In this document: in pieces, positions 22,144 through 34,154 of the stretch | Position numbering within the stretch: position 1 is the stretch's first letter | Layout: every line of letters begins with the position of its first letter | Assembly: GCF_000003605.2 (NCBI RefSeq) | Contig: NW_003150583.1 | Location: 7,501-67,376 of the forward strand | DNA length: 59,876 nucleotides | Direction: 5' to 3' | Source: Saccoglossus kowalevskii | Lineage: Eukaryota > Hemichordata > Enteropneusta > Harrimaniidae | Program-made: the position numbers and the translations under genes | Notes under the pieces: model-generated | Database searches by the model: none | Told to the model about the DNA's origin: nothing | What the model saw: the letters and a program-made list of their open reading frames with translations, nothing else

Positions 22144-22215
22144 GGGCTCGTCCGGGAGTTGAACCCGGGACCTCTCGCACCCTAAGCGAGAATCATGCCC
22201 TTAGACCAACGAGCC
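22144..22215 (-). tRNA. tRNA-Pro(AGG)
   Basis: G15 is A, otherwise canonical. Confidence 0.92.
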
Positions 22216-22351
22216 AGACATAAATTCAACAACCGTACGTATAGGTCGGAAAATAATTTATAAATATCTCTTTTCTAAAAGTGTTCAAATGTTGCCTTAT
22301 TGATGCAAGTCGAATCTTCAGCAGCCATTTTTCTAACTTCGGTAAAATTAT

Positions 22352-22423
22352 GGGCTCGTCCGGGATTTGAAGCCGAGACCTCTCGCACCCAAAGCGAGAA
22401 TCATATCCCTAGACCAACGAGCC
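22352..22423 (-). tRNA. tRNA-Pro(UGG), box B G53 to C
   Basis: GCTTC box B form, as at 8849, and a D-loop change. Confidence 0.82.
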
Positions 22424-22813
22424 GATTCTGACTAATAAGTTAGGAGAGAAATTAAAAAAAAATCAGTTTTATTCAGTTTTGCGACTCAATTGACAAGTTT
22501 TAAAACAGTATTTAGCAAATCTTTATACAATTCCATTTCAGGGTAATGATTCAGTAAACGAAATCAAAAACTCATCTTTAAACTTTCGAGAAAACTAACA
22601 GCCAAAGCGAGTGACCATATTTGTGATTTACTGCCTTGCACTGCAGGGAATTCTCTATTTCATTGCCATTATTGTCTTCTTGTTGGCACATTCCGATGTG
22701 GTCGCAAAATCCCCGGTCAGTATAATTGTGAGAATTTCTATTATTGTTTTTCTGTCGAATTTCATAACTTGAATTGAAATGCAGGCATAATCATGCAATA
22801 TGTTAAAAAAAGT

Positions 22814-22884
22814 GGGCTCGTCCGGGATTTGAACCCGAGACCTCTCGCACCCAAAGCGAGAATCATACCCTAGACCAACGAGCC
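22814..22884 (-). tRNA. tRNA-Pro(UGG), single, 71 nt
   Basis: One G is missing from the D loop. The stems are intact. Confidence 0.87.
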
Positions 22885-23274
22885 GATTCTGACTATTGAG
22901 TTAGGAGAAAAATTAAAAAAAAATCAGTTTTATTCAGTTTTGCGACTCAATTGACAAGTTTTAAAACAGTATTTAGCAAATCTTTATACAATTCCATTTC
23001 AGGGTAATGATTCAGTAAACGAAATCAAAAACTCATCTTTAAACTTTCAAGAAAACTAACAGCCAAAGCGAGTGACCATATTTGTGATTTACTGCCTTGC
23101 ACTGCAGGGAATTCTCCATTTCATTGCCATTATTGTCTACTTGTTGGCACATTCCGATGTGGTCGCAAAATCCCCGGTCAGTATAATTGTGAGAATTTCT
23201 ATTATTGTTTTTCTGTCGAATGTCATACCTTGAATTGAAATGCAGGCATCATAATGCAATATGTTAAAAAATGT

Positions 23275-23346
23275 GGGCTCGTCTGGGAGTTGAACCCGAG
23301 ACCTCTCGCACCCTAAGCGAGAATCATGCCCCTAGGCCAACGAGCC
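23275..23346 (-). tRNA. tRNA-Pro(AGG), hybrid T arm
   Basis: The AGG body has a mixed T stem (T49, A65, pairing U-A), and T11 is C. Confidence 0.89.
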
Positions 23347-23482
23347 AGACATACATTCAACTAACGTATGTATAGGTCGGAAAATAATTTATAAATATCT
23401 CTTTTCTAAAAGTGTTCAAAGGTTGCCTTATTGATGCAAGTCGAATCTTCAGCAGCCATTTTTCTAACTTTGGCAAAATTAT

Positions 23483-23554
23483 AGGCTCGTCCGGGATTTG
23501 AACCCGAGACCTCACGCACCCAAAGCGAGAATCATACCACTAGACCAACGAGCC
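23483..23554 (-). tRNA. tRNA-Pro(UGG), U73
   Basis: The discriminator is T, with one 28:42 mismatch. Confidence 0.86.
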
Positions 23555-23943
23555 GATTCTGACTAATGAGTTAGGAGAGAAATTAAAAAAAATCAGTTTT
23601 ATTCAGTTTTGCGATTCAATTGACAAGTTTTAAAACAGTATTTAGCAAATCTTTATACAATTCCATTTCAGGGAAATGATTCAGTAAACGAAATCAAAAA
23701 CTCATCTTTAAACTTTCGAGAAAACTAACAGCCAAAGCGAGTGACCATATTTGTGATTTACTGCCTTGCACTGCAGGGAATTCTCCATTTCATTGCCATT
23801 ATTGTGTACTTGTTGGCACATTCCGATGTGGTCGCAAAATCCCCGGTCAGTATAATTGTGAGAATTTCTATTATTGTTTTTCTGTCGAATTTCATAACTT
23901 GAATTGAAATGCAGGCATGATAATGCAATATGTTAAAAAAAGT

Positions 23944-24015
23944 GGTCTCGTCCGGGATTTGAACCCGAGACCTCTCGCACCCAAAGCGACAATCATACCC
24001 CTAGACCAACGAGCC
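23944..24015 (-). tRNA. tRNA-Pro(UGG), single, two stem mismatches
   Basis: C71 is A (2:71 broken) and C27 is G (27:43 broken). Confidence 0.8.
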
Positions 24016-24403
24016 GATTCTGACTATTGAGTTAGGAGAGAAATTAAAAAAAATCAGTTTTATTCAGTTTTGCGACTCAATTGACAAGTTTTAAAACAGT
24101 ATTTAGCAAATCTTTATACAATTCCATTTCAGGGTAATGATTCAGTAAACGAAATCAAAAACTGATCTTTAAATTTCGAGTAAACTAACAGCCAAAGCGA
24201 GTGACTATATTTGTGATTTACTGCCTTGCACTGCAGGGAATTCTCCATTTCATTGCCATGATTGTCTACTTGTTGGCACATTCCGATGTGGTCGCAAAAT
24301 CCCCGGTCAGTATAATTGTGAGAATTTCTATTTTTGTTTTTCTGTCGAATTTCATAACTTGAATTGAAATGCAGGCATCATAATGCAGTATGTTAAAAAA
24401 CAT

Positions 24404-24475
24404 GGGCTCGTCCGGGAGTTGAACCCGGGACCTCTCGCACCCTAAGCGAGAATCATGCCCCTAGACCTACAAGCC
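24404..24475 (-). tRNA. tRNA-Pro(AGG), U8 to A
   Basis: The near-invariant U8, first base of box A, is A. 5:68 is U-G. The stems are otherwise perfect. Confidence 0.85.
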
Positions 24476-24610
24476 AGACATACATTCAACAAGCGTATGG
24501 ATTGTCGGAAAATAATTTATAAATATCTCTTTTCTAAAAGAGTTCAAAGGTTGCCTTATTGATGCAAGTCGAATCTTCAGCAGCCATTTTTCTAAATTTG
24601 GTAAAATTAG

Positions 24611-24682
24611 GGGCTCGTCCGGGATTTGAAACCGAGACCTCTCGCACCCAAAGCAAGAATCATACCCCTAGACCAACGAGCC
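24611..24682 (-). tRNA. tRNA-Pro(UGG), box B G53 to T
   Basis: GTTTC form with 29:41 U-G. Confidence 0.84.
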
Positions 24683-25069
24683 GATTCTGACTAATGAGTT
24701 AGGAGAGAAATTTTAAAAAATCAGTTTTATTAGTTTTGCGACTCAATTGACAAGTTTTAAAATAGTATTTAGCAAATCATTATACAATTCCATTTCAGGG
24801 TAATGATTCAGTAAACGAAATCAAAAACTCATCTTTAAACTTTCGAGTAAACTAACAACCAAAGCGAGTGACCATATTTGTGATTTACTGCCTTGCACTG
24901 CAGGGAATTCTCCATTTCATTGCCATGATTGTCTACTTGTTGGCACATTCCGATGTGGTCGCAAAATCCCCGGTCAGTATAATTGTGAGAATTTCTATTT
25001 TTGTTTTTCTGTCGAATTTCATAACTTGAATTGAAATGCAGGCATCATAATGCAGTATGTTAAAAACAT

Positions 25070-25140
25070 GGGCTCGTCCGGGAGTTGACCCCGGACCTCT
25101 CGCACCCTAAGCGAGAATCATGCCCCTAGACCAACAAGCC
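25070..25140 (-). pseudogene. tRNA-Pro(AGG)-like, 71 nt, T-arm deletion
   Basis: One base is lost in the T arm (GGGTCAAC). It lies at the start of a stretch rich in 1-nt deletions, so a read error is possible. Confidence 0.6.
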
Positions 25141-25271
25141 AGACATACATCAACAAACGTATGGATTGTCGGAAAATAATTTATAAATATCTCTTTCTAA
25201 AAGAGTTCAAAGGTTGCTTATTGATGCAAGTCGAATCTTCAGCAGCCATTTTTTAAATTTGGTAAAATTAG

Positions 25272-25343
25272 GGGCTCGTCCGGGATTTGACCCCGAGACC
25301 TCTCGCACCCAAAGCGAGAATCATACCCCTAGACCAACGAGCC
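25272..25343 (-). tRNA. tRNA-Pro(UGG), T54 to G
   Basis: Box B reads GGGTCAAA. T54 is normally invariant. Confidence 0.78.
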
Positions 25344-25731
25344 GATTCTGACTAATGAGTTAGGAGAGAAATTTTAAAAAATCAGTTTTATTAGTTTTGC
25401 GACTCAATTGACAAGTTTTAAAATAGTATTTAGCAAATCATTATACAATTCCATTTCAGGGTAATGATTCAGTAAACGAAATCAAAAACTCATCTTTAAA
25501 CTTTCGAGTAAACTAACAACCAAAGCGAGTGACCATATTTGTGATTTACTGCCTTGCACTGCAGGGAATTCTCCATTTCATTGCCATGATTGTCTACTTG
25601 TTGGCACATTCCGATGTGGTCGCAAAATCCCCGGTCAGTATAATTGTGAGAATTTCTATTTTTCTTTTTCTGTCGAATTTCATAACTTGAATTGAAATGC
25701 AGGCATCATAATGCAGTATGTTAAAAAATAT

Positions 25732-25803
25732 GGGCTCGTCCGGGAGTTGAACCCGGGACCTCTCGCACCCTAAGCGAGAATCATGCCCCTAGACCAACGA
25801 GCC
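25732..25803 (-). tRNA. tRNA-Pro(AGG)
   Basis: Canonical. Confidence 0.95.
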
Positions 25804-25938
25804 AGACATACGCTCCACAAACGTATGGATTGTCGGAAAATAATTTATAAATATCTCTTTTCTAAAAGTGTGCAAAGGTTGTCTTATTGATGCAAGTCGA
25901 ATCTTCAGCAGCCAATTTTCTAAGTTTGGTAAAATTAT

Positions 25939-26010
25939 GGGCTCGTCCGGGATTTGAACCAGCGACCTCTCGCACCCAAAGCGAGAACCATACCCTTATA
26001 CCAACGACCC
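25939..26010 (-). tRNA. tRNA-Pro(UGG), several mismatches
   Basis: C3 to G breaks 3:70 and G51 to T breaks 51:63. It is also D12A and 49G. Activity is doubtful. Confidence 0.75.
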
Positions 26011-26399
26011 GATTCTGACTAATGAGTTAGGAGAAAAATAAAAAAAATCAGTTTTATTCAGTTTTGCGACTCAATTGACAAGTTTTAAAATAGTATTTAG
26101 CAAATCTTTATACAATTCCATTTCAGGGTAATGATTCAGTAAACGAAATTAAAAACTCATCTTTAAACTTTCGAGAAAACTAACAGCCAAAGCGAGTGAC
26201 CATATTTGTGATTTACTGCCTTGCACTGCAGGGAATTTCCCATTTTATTGCCATTATTGTCTACTTGTTGGCACATTCCGATGTGGTCGCAAAATCCCCG
26301 GTCAGTATAATTGTGAGAATTTCAATTATTGTTTTTTCTGTCGAATTTCATAACTTGAATTGAAATGCAGGCATCATAATGCAATATGTTAAAAATTAT

Positions 26400-26471
26400 G
26401 GGCTCGTCCGGGAGTTGAACCCGGGACCTCTCGCACCCTAAGCGAGAATCATGCCCCTAGACCAACGAGCC
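26400..26471 (-). tRNA. tRNA-Pro(AGG)
   Basis: Canonical. Confidence 0.95.
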
Positions 26472-26606
26472 AGACATACGCTCCACAAACGTATGGATTG
26501 TCGGAAAATAATTTATAAATATCTCTTTTCTAAAAGTGTGCAAAGGTTGCCTTATTGATGGAAGTCGAATCTTCAGCAGCCATTTTTCTAAGTTTGGTAA
26601 AATTAT

Positions 26607-26678
26607 GGGCTCGTCCGGGATTTGAACCCGCGACCTCTCGCACCCAAAGGGAGAATCATACCCTTATACCAACGAGCC
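26607..26678 (-). tRNA. tRNA-Pro(UGG)
   Basis: D12A and 49G form. G30 is C, breaking 30:40. Confidence 0.84.
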
Positions 26679-27064
26679 GATTCTGACTAATGAGTTAGAG
26701 AGAATAAAAAAAATCAGTTTTATTCAGTTTTGCGACTCAATTGACAAGTTTTAAAATAGTATTTAGCAAATCTTTATACAATTCCATTTCAGGGTAATGA
26801 TTCAGTAAACGAAATCAAAAACTCATCTTTAAACTTTCGAGTAAACTAAAAGACAAAGCGAGTGACCATATTTGTGATTTACTGCCTTGCACTGCCGTGT
26901 ATTCTCCCTTTCATTGCCATGATTGTCTACTTGTTGGCACATTCCGATGTGGTCGCAAAATCCCCGGTCATTATAATTGCGAGAATTTTTGTTACTGATT
27001 TTCTGTCGAATTTCATAACTTGAATTGAAATGCAGGCATCATAATGCAATATGATAAAAATAAT

Positions 27065-27136
27065 GGGCTCGTCCGGGAGTTGAACCTGGGACCTCTCGCA
27101 CCCTAAGCGAGAATCATGCCCCTAGACCAACGAGCC
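27065..27136 (-). tRNA. tRNA-Pro(AGG)
   Basis: G51 is A, a T-stem mismatch. Confidence 0.89.
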
Positions 27137-27271
27137 AGACATACATTCAACAAACGTATGGAATGTCGGAAAATAATTTTTAAATATCTCATTTCTGAAA
27201 GTGTTCAAAGGTTGCCTTATTGATGCAAGTGGAATCTTCAGCAGTCATATTTCTATGTTCGGTTAAATTAC

Positions 27272-27343
27272 GGGCTCGTCCGGGATTTGAACCCGAGACC
27301 TCTCGCACCCAAAGTGAGAATCACACCGCCAGACCAACGAGCC
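27272..27343 (-). tRNA. tRNA-Pro(UGG), A14 to G
   Basis: Conserved A14 is lost and 30:40 is mismatched. The terminator is TTT only. Confidence 0.78.
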
Positions 27344-27732
27344 GATTCTGACTAATGAATTAGGAGTGAAATTTAAAAAAATCAGTTTTATTCAGTTTTG
27401 CGACTCAATTGACAAGTTTTAAAATAGTATTAAGCAAATCTTTATACAATTCCATTTCAGTGTAATGATTCAGTAAACGAAATCAAAAACTCATCTTTAA
27501 ACTTTCGAGTAAACTAACAGACAAAGCGAGTGACCATATTTGTGATTTACTGCCTTGCACTGCAGGGTATTCTCCCTTTCATTGCCATGATTGTCTACTT
27601 GTTGGCACATCCCGATGTGGTCGCAAAATCCCCGGTCATTATAATTGCGAGAATTTTCATTACTGATTTTCTGTCGAATTTCATAACTTGAATTGAAATG
27701 CAGGCATCATAATGCAATATGTTAAAAAATAT

Positions 27733-27804
27733 GGGCTCGTCCGGGAGTTGAACCCGGGACCTCTCGCACCCTAAGCGAGAATCATGCCCCTAGACCAACG
27801 AGCC
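27733..27804 (-). tRNA. tRNA-Pro(AGG)
   Basis: Canonical. Confidence 0.95.
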
Positions 27805-27939
27805 ATACATACATTCAACAAACGTATAGAATGTCGGAAAATAATTTTTAAATATCTCTTTTCTAAAAGTGTTCAAAGGTTGCCTTATTGATGGAAGTCG
27901 AATCTTCAGCATCCATTTTTCTATGTTTTGTTAAATTAT

Positions 27940-28011
27940 GGGCTTGTCCGGGATTTAAACCCGAGACCTCTCGCACCCAAAGCGAGAATCATACTCCTAG
28001 ACCAACGAGCC
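27940..28011 (-). pseudogene. tRNA-Pro(UGG), box B C56 to T
   Basis: C56 is lost, 5:68 is mismatched and the terminator is TTT only. It sits between two short spacers, an arrangement seen only here. Confidence 0.72.
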
Positions 28012-28151
28012 AGACATACATTCAACAAACGTATGGATTGGCGGAAAATAATTTATAAATATCTCTTTTCTAAAAGTGTTCAAAGGTTGCCTTAAGTTAT
28101 TGATGCAAGTCGAATCTTCAGCAGCCATTTTTCTAAATTTGGTAAAATTAT

Positions 28152-28223
28152 GGGCTCGTCCGGTATTTGAACCCGAGACCTCTCGCACCCAAAGCGAGAA
28201 TCATACTCCTAAACCAACGAGCC
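28152..28223 (-). tRNA. tRNA-Pro(UGG)
   Basis: C61 is A (53:61 broken) and C12 is T. The short spacer on its left has a 5-bp insertion. Confidence 0.83.
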
Positions 28224-28610
28224 GATTCTGACTAATGAATTAGAGAGAAATAAAAAAAATCAGTTTTATTCAGTTTTGCGACTCAATTGACAAGTTTTAA
28301 AATAGTATTTAGCAAATCTTTATACAATTCCATTTCAGGGTAATGATTCAGTAAACGAAATCAAAAACGCATCTTTAAACTTTCGAGTGAACTAACAGAC
28401 AAAGCGAGTGACCATATTTGTGATTTACTGCCTTCCACTGCAGGGAATTCTCCATTTCATTGCCATGATTGTCTACTTGTTGGCACATTCCGATGTGGTC
28501 GCAAAATCCCCGGTCTGTGTAATTGTGAGACTTTCTATTTCTGTTTTTCTGTCGAATTTCATAACTTGAATTGAAATGCAGGCATCATAATGCAATATGT
28601 TAAAAAATAT

Positions 28611-28682
28611 GGGCTCGTCGGGGAGTTGAACCCGGGACCTCTCGCACCCTAAGCGAAAATCATGCCCCTAGACCAACTAGCC
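28611..28682 (-). tRNA. tRNA-Pro(AGG)
   Basis: C5 to A and G64 to C are stem mismatches, and 27:43 is U-G. Confidence 0.82.
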
Positions 28683-28817
28683 AGACATACATTCAACAAA
28701 CGTATGGATTGTCGGAAAATAATGTATAAATATCTCTTTTCTAAAAGTGTGCAAAGGTTGCCTTATTGATGCAAGTCGAATCTTCAGCAGCCATTTTTCT
28801 ATGTTCGGTTAAATTAT

Positions 28818-28889
28818 GGGCTCGTCCGGGATTTGAACCCGAGACCTCTCGCAACCAAAGCGAGAATCATACCCCTAGACCAACGAGCC
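28818..28889 (-). tRNA. tRNA-Pro(UGG)
   Basis: Loop TTTGGTT (G37 to T). The terminator is TTT only. Confidence 0.86.
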
Positions 28890-29278
28890 GATTCTGACTA
28901 ATGAGTTAGGAGAGAAATTTTAAAAAATCAGTTTTATTCAGTTTTGCGACTCAATTGACACGTTTTAAAATAGTATTTAGCAAATCATTATACAATTCCT
29001 TTTCAGGGTAATGATTCAGTAAACGAAATCAAAAACTCATCTTTAAACTTTCGAGTAAACTAACAGACAAAGCGAATGACCATATTTGTGATTTACTGCC
29101 TTGCACTGCAGGGAATTCTCCATTTCATTGCCATGATTGTCTACTTGTTGGCACATTCCGATGTGGTCGGAAAATCCCCGGTCAGTATAATTGTGAGAAT
29201 TTCTATTTTTGTTTTTCTGTCGAATTTCATAACTTGAATTGAAATGCAGGCATCATAATGCAATATGTTAAAAAATAT

Positions 29279-29350
29279 GGGCTTGTCCGGGAGTTGAACC
29301 CGAGACCGACCGCACCCTAAGCGAGAATCATGCCCCTAAACCAACGAGCC
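29279..29350 (-). tRNA. tRNA-Pro(AGG), weak stems
   Basis: 5:68 is mismatched, 27:43 is broken and 28:42 is U-G. Confidence 0.78.
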
Positions 29351-29485
29351 AGACATATATTCAAGAAACGTATGGAATGTCGGAAAATAATTTTTAAATA
29401 TCTCTTTTCTAAAAGTGTTCAAAGGTTGTCTTATTGATGCAAGTCGAATCTTCAGCATCCATTTTTCTATGTTTGGTTAAATTAT

Positions 29486-29551
29486 GGGCTCGTCCGGGAT
29501 TTGAATCCTCTCGCACCTAAAGCGAGAATCATACCCCTCGACAAACGAGCA
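29486..29551 (-). pseudogene. tRNA-Pro relic with 6-nt T-arm deletion
   Basis: Same deletion and UAG loop as 10433 and 34155, with a different D arm. G1 is T and the terminator is TTT only. Confidence 0.85.
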
Positions 29552-29940
29552 GATTCTGACTAATGAGTTAGGAGAGAAATTTAAAAAAATCAGTTTTATT
29601 CAGTTTTGCGACTCAATTGACAAGTTTTAAAATAGTATTTAGCAAATTATTATACAATTCCATTTCAGGGTAATGATTCAGTAAACGAAATCAAAAACTC
29701 ATCTTTAAATTTCGAGTAAACTAACAGCCAAAGCGAGTGACCATAATTGTGATTTACTGCCTTGCACTTCAGGGAATTCTCCATTTCATTGCCATGATTG
29801 TCTACTTGTTGGCACATTCCGATGTGGTCGCAAAATCCCCGGTCATTATAATTGCGAGAATTGTTATTACTGATTTTCTGTCGAATTTCATAACTTGAAT
29901 TGAAATGCAGGCATCATAATGCAATATGATAAAAAATTAT

Positions 29941-30012
29941 GGGCTCGTCCGGGAGTTGAACCCGGGACCTCTCGCACCCTAAGCGAGAATCATGCCCCTA
30001 GACCAACGAGCC
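29941..30012 (-). tRNA. tRNA-Pro(AGG)
   Basis: Canonical. Confidence 0.95.
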
Positions 30013-30147
30013 AGACATACGCTCCACAAACGTATGGATTGTCGGAAAATAATTTATAAATATCTCTTTTCTAATAGTGTGCAAAGGTTGCCTTATTGAT
30101 GCAAATCGAATCTTCAGCAGCCATTTATCTAAGTTTGGTAAAATTAT

Positions 30148-30220
30148 GGGCTCGTGGCGGGATTTGAACCCGAGACCTCTCGCACCCAAAGCGAGAATCA
30201 TACCCTTATACCAACGAGCC
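30148..30220 (-). tRNA. tRNA-Pro(UGG), 73 nt
   Basis: D12A form with one extra base between the T stem and acceptor 3' strand. Confidence 0.8.
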
Positions 30221-30610
30221 GATTCTGACTAATGAGTTAGGAGAGAAATAAAAAAAAATCAGTTTTATTCAGTTTTGCGACTCAATTGACAAGTTTTAAA
30301 ATAGTATTTAGCAAATCTTTATACAATTTCCATTTCAGGGTAATGATTCAGTAAACAAAATTAAAAACTCATCTTTAAACTTTCGAGAAAACTAACAGCC
30401 ACAGCGAGTGACCATATTTGTGATTTACTGCCTTGCACTGCAGGGAATTCCCCATTTCATTGCCATTATTGTCTACTTGTTGGCACATTCCGATGTGGTC
30501 GCAAAATCCCCGGTCAGTATAATTGTGAAAATTTCTATTTTTGTTTTTCTATCGAATTTCATAACTTGAATTGAAATGCAGGCATCATAATGCAGTATGT
30601 TAAAAAATAT

Positions 30611-30682
30611 GGGCTCGTCCGGGAGTTGAACCCGGGACCTCTCGCACCCTAAGCGAGAATCATGCCCCTAGACCTACAAGCC
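30611..30682 (-). tRNA. tRNA-Pro(AGG), U8 to A
   Basis: Box A first base changed, 5:68 U-G. Confidence 0.85.
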
Positions 30683-30817
30683 AGACATACATTCAACAAG
30701 CGTATGGATTGTCGGAAAATAATTTATAAATATCTCTTTTCTAAAAGAGTTCAAAGGTTGCCTTATTGATGCAAGTCGAATCTTCAGCAGCCATTTTTCT
30801 AAATTTGGTAAAATTAT

Positions 30818-30889
30818 GGGCTCGTCCGGGATTTGAACCCGCGACCTCTCGCACCCAAAGCGAGAATCATACCCTTATACCAACGAGCC
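30818..30889 (-). tRNA. tRNA-Pro(UGG)
   Basis: D12A and 49G form. Confidence 0.9.
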
Positions 30890-31279
30890 GATTCTGACTA
30901 ATGAGTTAGGAGAGAAATAAAAAAAAAATCAGTTTTATTCAGTTTTGCGACTCAATTGACAAGTTTTAAAATAGTATTTAGCAAATCTTTATACAATTCC
31001 ATTTCAGGGTAATGATTCAGTAAACAAAATTAAAAACTCATCTTTAAACTTTCGAGTAAACTAACAACCAAAGCGAGTGACCATATTTGTGATTTACTGC
31101 CTTGCACTGCAGGGAATTCTCCATTTCATTGCCATGATTGTCTACTTGTTGGCACATTCCGATGTGGTCGCAAAATCCCCGGTCAGTATAATTGTGAGAA
31201 TTTCTATTTTTGTTTTTCTGTCGAATTTTATAACTTGAATTGAAATGCAGGCATCATAATGCAGTATGTTAAAAAACAT

Positions 31280-31351
31280 GGGCTCGTCCGGGAGTTGAAC
31301 CCGGGACCTCTCGCACCCTAAGCGAGAATCATGCCCCTAGACCTACAAGCC
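31280..31351 (-). tRNA. tRNA-Pro(AGG), U8 to A
   Basis: Same form as 30611. Confidence 0.85.
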
Positions 31352-31486
31352 AGACATACATTCAACAAGCGTATGGATTGTCGGAAAATAATTTATAAAT
31401 ATCTCTTTTCTAAAAGAGTTCAAAGGTTGCCTTATTGATGCAAGTCGAATCTTCAGCAGCCATTTTTCTAAATTTGGTAAAATTAT

Positions 31487-31558
31487 GGGCTCGTCCGGGA
31501 TTTGAACCCGCGACCTCTCGCACCCAAAGCGAGAATCATACCCTTATACCAACGAGCC
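31487..31558 (-). tRNA. tRNA-Pro(UGG)
   Basis: D12A and 49G form. Confidence 0.9.
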
Positions 31559-31947
31559 GATTCTGACTAATGAGTTAGGAGAGAAATAAAAAAAAATCAG
31601 TTTTATTCAGTTTTGCGACTCAATTGACAAGTTTTAAAATAGTATTTAGCAAATCTTTATACAATTCCATTTCAGGGTAATGATTCAGTAAACAAAATTA
31701 AAAACTCATCTTTAAACTTTCGAGAAAACTAACAGCCACAGCGAGTGACCATATTTGTGATTTACTGCCTTGCACTGCAGGGAATTCCCCATTTCATTGC
31801 CATTATTGTCTACTTGTTGGCACATTCCGATGTGGTCGCAAAATCCCCGGTCAGTATAATTGTGAAAATTTCTATTTTTGTTTTTCTATCGAATTTCATA
31901 ACTTGAATTGAAATGCAGGCATCATAATGCAGTATGTTAAAAAATAT

Positions 31948-32019
31948 GGGCTCGTCCGGGAGTTGAACCCGGGACCTCTCGCACCCTAAGCGAGAATCAT
32001 GCCCCTAGACCTACAAGCC
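31948..32019 (-). tRNA. tRNA-Pro(AGG), U8 to A
   Basis: Same form as 30611, 1,337 bp away. Confidence 0.85.
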
Positions 32020-32154
32020 AGACATACATTCAACAAGCGTATGGATTGTCGGAAAATAATTTATAAATATCTCTTTTCTAAAAGAGTTCAAAGGTTGCTT
32101 TATTGATGCAAGTCGAATCTTCAGCAGCCATTTTTCTAAATTTGGTAAAATTAG

Positions 32155-32226
32155 GGGCTCGTCCGGGATTTGAAACCGAGACCTCTCGCACCCAAAGCGA
32201 GAATCATACCCCTAGACCAACGAGCC
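32155..32226 (-). tRNA. tRNA-Pro(UGG), box B G53 to T
   Basis: GTTTC form. Confidence 0.85.
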
Positions 32227-32614
32227 GATTCTGACTAATGAGTTAGGAGAGAAATTTTAAAAAATCAGTTTTATTAGTTTTGCGACTCAATTGACAAGTT
32301 TTAAAATAATATTTAGCAAATCATTATACAATTCCTTTTCAGGGTAATGATTCAGTAAACGAAATCAAAAACTCATCTTTAAACTTTCGAGTAAACTAAC
32401 AACCAAAGCGAGTGACCATATTTGTGATTTACTGCCTTGCACTGCAGGGAATTCTCCATTTCATTGCCATGATTGTCTACTTGTTGGCACATTCCGATGT
32501 GGTCGCAAAATCCCCGGTCAGTATAATTGTGAGAATTTCTATTTTTGTTTTTCTGTCGAATTTCATAACTTGAATTGAAATGCAGACATCATAATGCAGT
32601 ATGTTAAAAAATAT

Positions 32615-32686
32615 GGGCTCGTCCGGGAGTTGAACCCGGGACCTCTCGCACCCTAAGCGAGAATCATGCCACTAGACCAACGAGCC
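32615..32686 (-). tRNA. tRNA-Pro(AGG)
   Basis: One D-loop change (AGTGGC), otherwise canonical. Confidence 0.93.
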
Positions 32687-32821
32687 AGACATACGCTCCA
32701 CAAACGTATGGATTGTCGGAAAATAATTTATAAATATCTCTTTTCTAAAAGTGTGCAAAGGTTGCCTTATTGATGCAAGTCGAATCTTCAGCAGCCATTT
32801 TTCTATGTTTGGTAAAATTAT

Positions 32822-32893
32822 GGGCTCGTCCGGGATTTGAACCCGCGACCTCTCGCACCCAAAGCGAGAACCATACCCTTATACCAACGAGCC
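32822..32893 (-). tRNA. tRNA-Pro(UGG)
   Basis: D12A and 49G form. Confidence 0.9.
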
Positions 32894-33281
32894 GATTCTG
32901 ACTAATGAGTTAGGAGAGAAATAAAAAAAAATCAGTTTTATTCAGTTTTGCGACTCAATTGACAAGTTTTAAAATAGTATTTAGCAAATCTTTATACAAT
33001 TCCATTTCAGGGTAATGATTCAGTAAACGAAATTAAAAACTCATCTTTAAACTTTCGAGAAAACTAACAGCCAAAGCGAGTGACCATATTTGTGATTTAC
33101 TGCCTTGCACTGCAGGGAATTCCCCATTTCATTGCCATTATTGTCTACTTGTTGGCACATTCCGATGTGGTCGCAAAATCCCCGGTCAGTATAATTGTGA
33201 GAATTTCAATTATTGTTTTTTCTGTCGAATTTCATAACTTGAATTGAAATGCAGCATCATATTGCATATGTTAAAAATTAT

Positions 33282-33352
33282 GGGCTCGTCCGGGAGTTGA
33301 ACCAAGACCTCTCGCACCCTAAGCGAGAATCATGCCCCTAGACCAGCAAGCC
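33282..33352 (-). tRNA. tRNA-Pro(AGG), 71 nt
   Basis: One base is missing near the T stem 5' side. Box B is intact. It sits in a patch with other 1-nt deletions. Confidence 0.72.
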
Positions 33353-33486
33353 AGACATACATTCACAAACGTATGGATTGTCGGAAAATAATTTATAAAT
33401 ATCTCTTTTCTAAAAGTGTTCAAAGGTTGTCTTATTGATGCAAGTCGAATCTTCAGCAGCCATTTTTCTAAATTTGGTAAAATTAT

Positions 33487-33558
33487 GGGCTCGTCCGGGA
33501 TTTGAACCCGAGACCTCTCGCACCCAAAGCGAGAATCATACTCCTAGACCAACGAGCC
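33487..33558 (-). tRNA. tRNA-Pro(UGG)
   Basis: Canonical, with D loop GGAG. Confidence 0.94.
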
Positions 33559-33947
33559 GATTCTGACTAATGAGTTAGGAGAGAAATTAAAAAAAATCAG
33601 TTTTATTCAGTTTTGCGACTCAATTGACAAGTTTTAAAATAGTATTTAGCAAATCTTTATACAATTCCATTTCAGGGTAATGATTCAGTAAACGAAATCA
33701 AAAACGCATCTTTAATCTTTCGAGTGAACTAACAGACAAAGCGAGTGACCATATTTGTGATTTACTGCCTTCCACTGCAGGGAATTCTCCATTTCATTTC
33801 CATGATTGTCTACGTGTTGGCACATTCCGATGTGGTCGCAAAATCCCCGGTCTGTGTAATTGTGAGAATTTCTATTTTTGTTTTTCTGTCGAATTTCATA
33901 ACTTGAATTGAAATGCAGGCATCATAATGCAATATGTTAAAAAATAT

Positions 33948-34019
33948 GGGCTCGTCCGGGAGTTGAACCTGGGACCACCCGCACCCTAAGCGAGAATCAT
34001 GCCCCTAAACCAACGAGCC
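33948..34019 (-). tRNA. tRNA-Pro(AGG)
   Basis: T-stem A51 mismatch, C12 to T, and a changed 28:42 pair. The loop is 7 nt. Confidence 0.85.
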
Positions 34020-34154
34020 AGACATATATTCAAGAATCGTATGGAATGTCGGAAAATAATTTTTAAATATCTCTTTTCTAAAAGTGTTCAAAGGTTGTCT
34101 TATTGATGCAAGTCGAATATTCAGCATCCATTTTTCTATGTTTGGTTAAATTAT

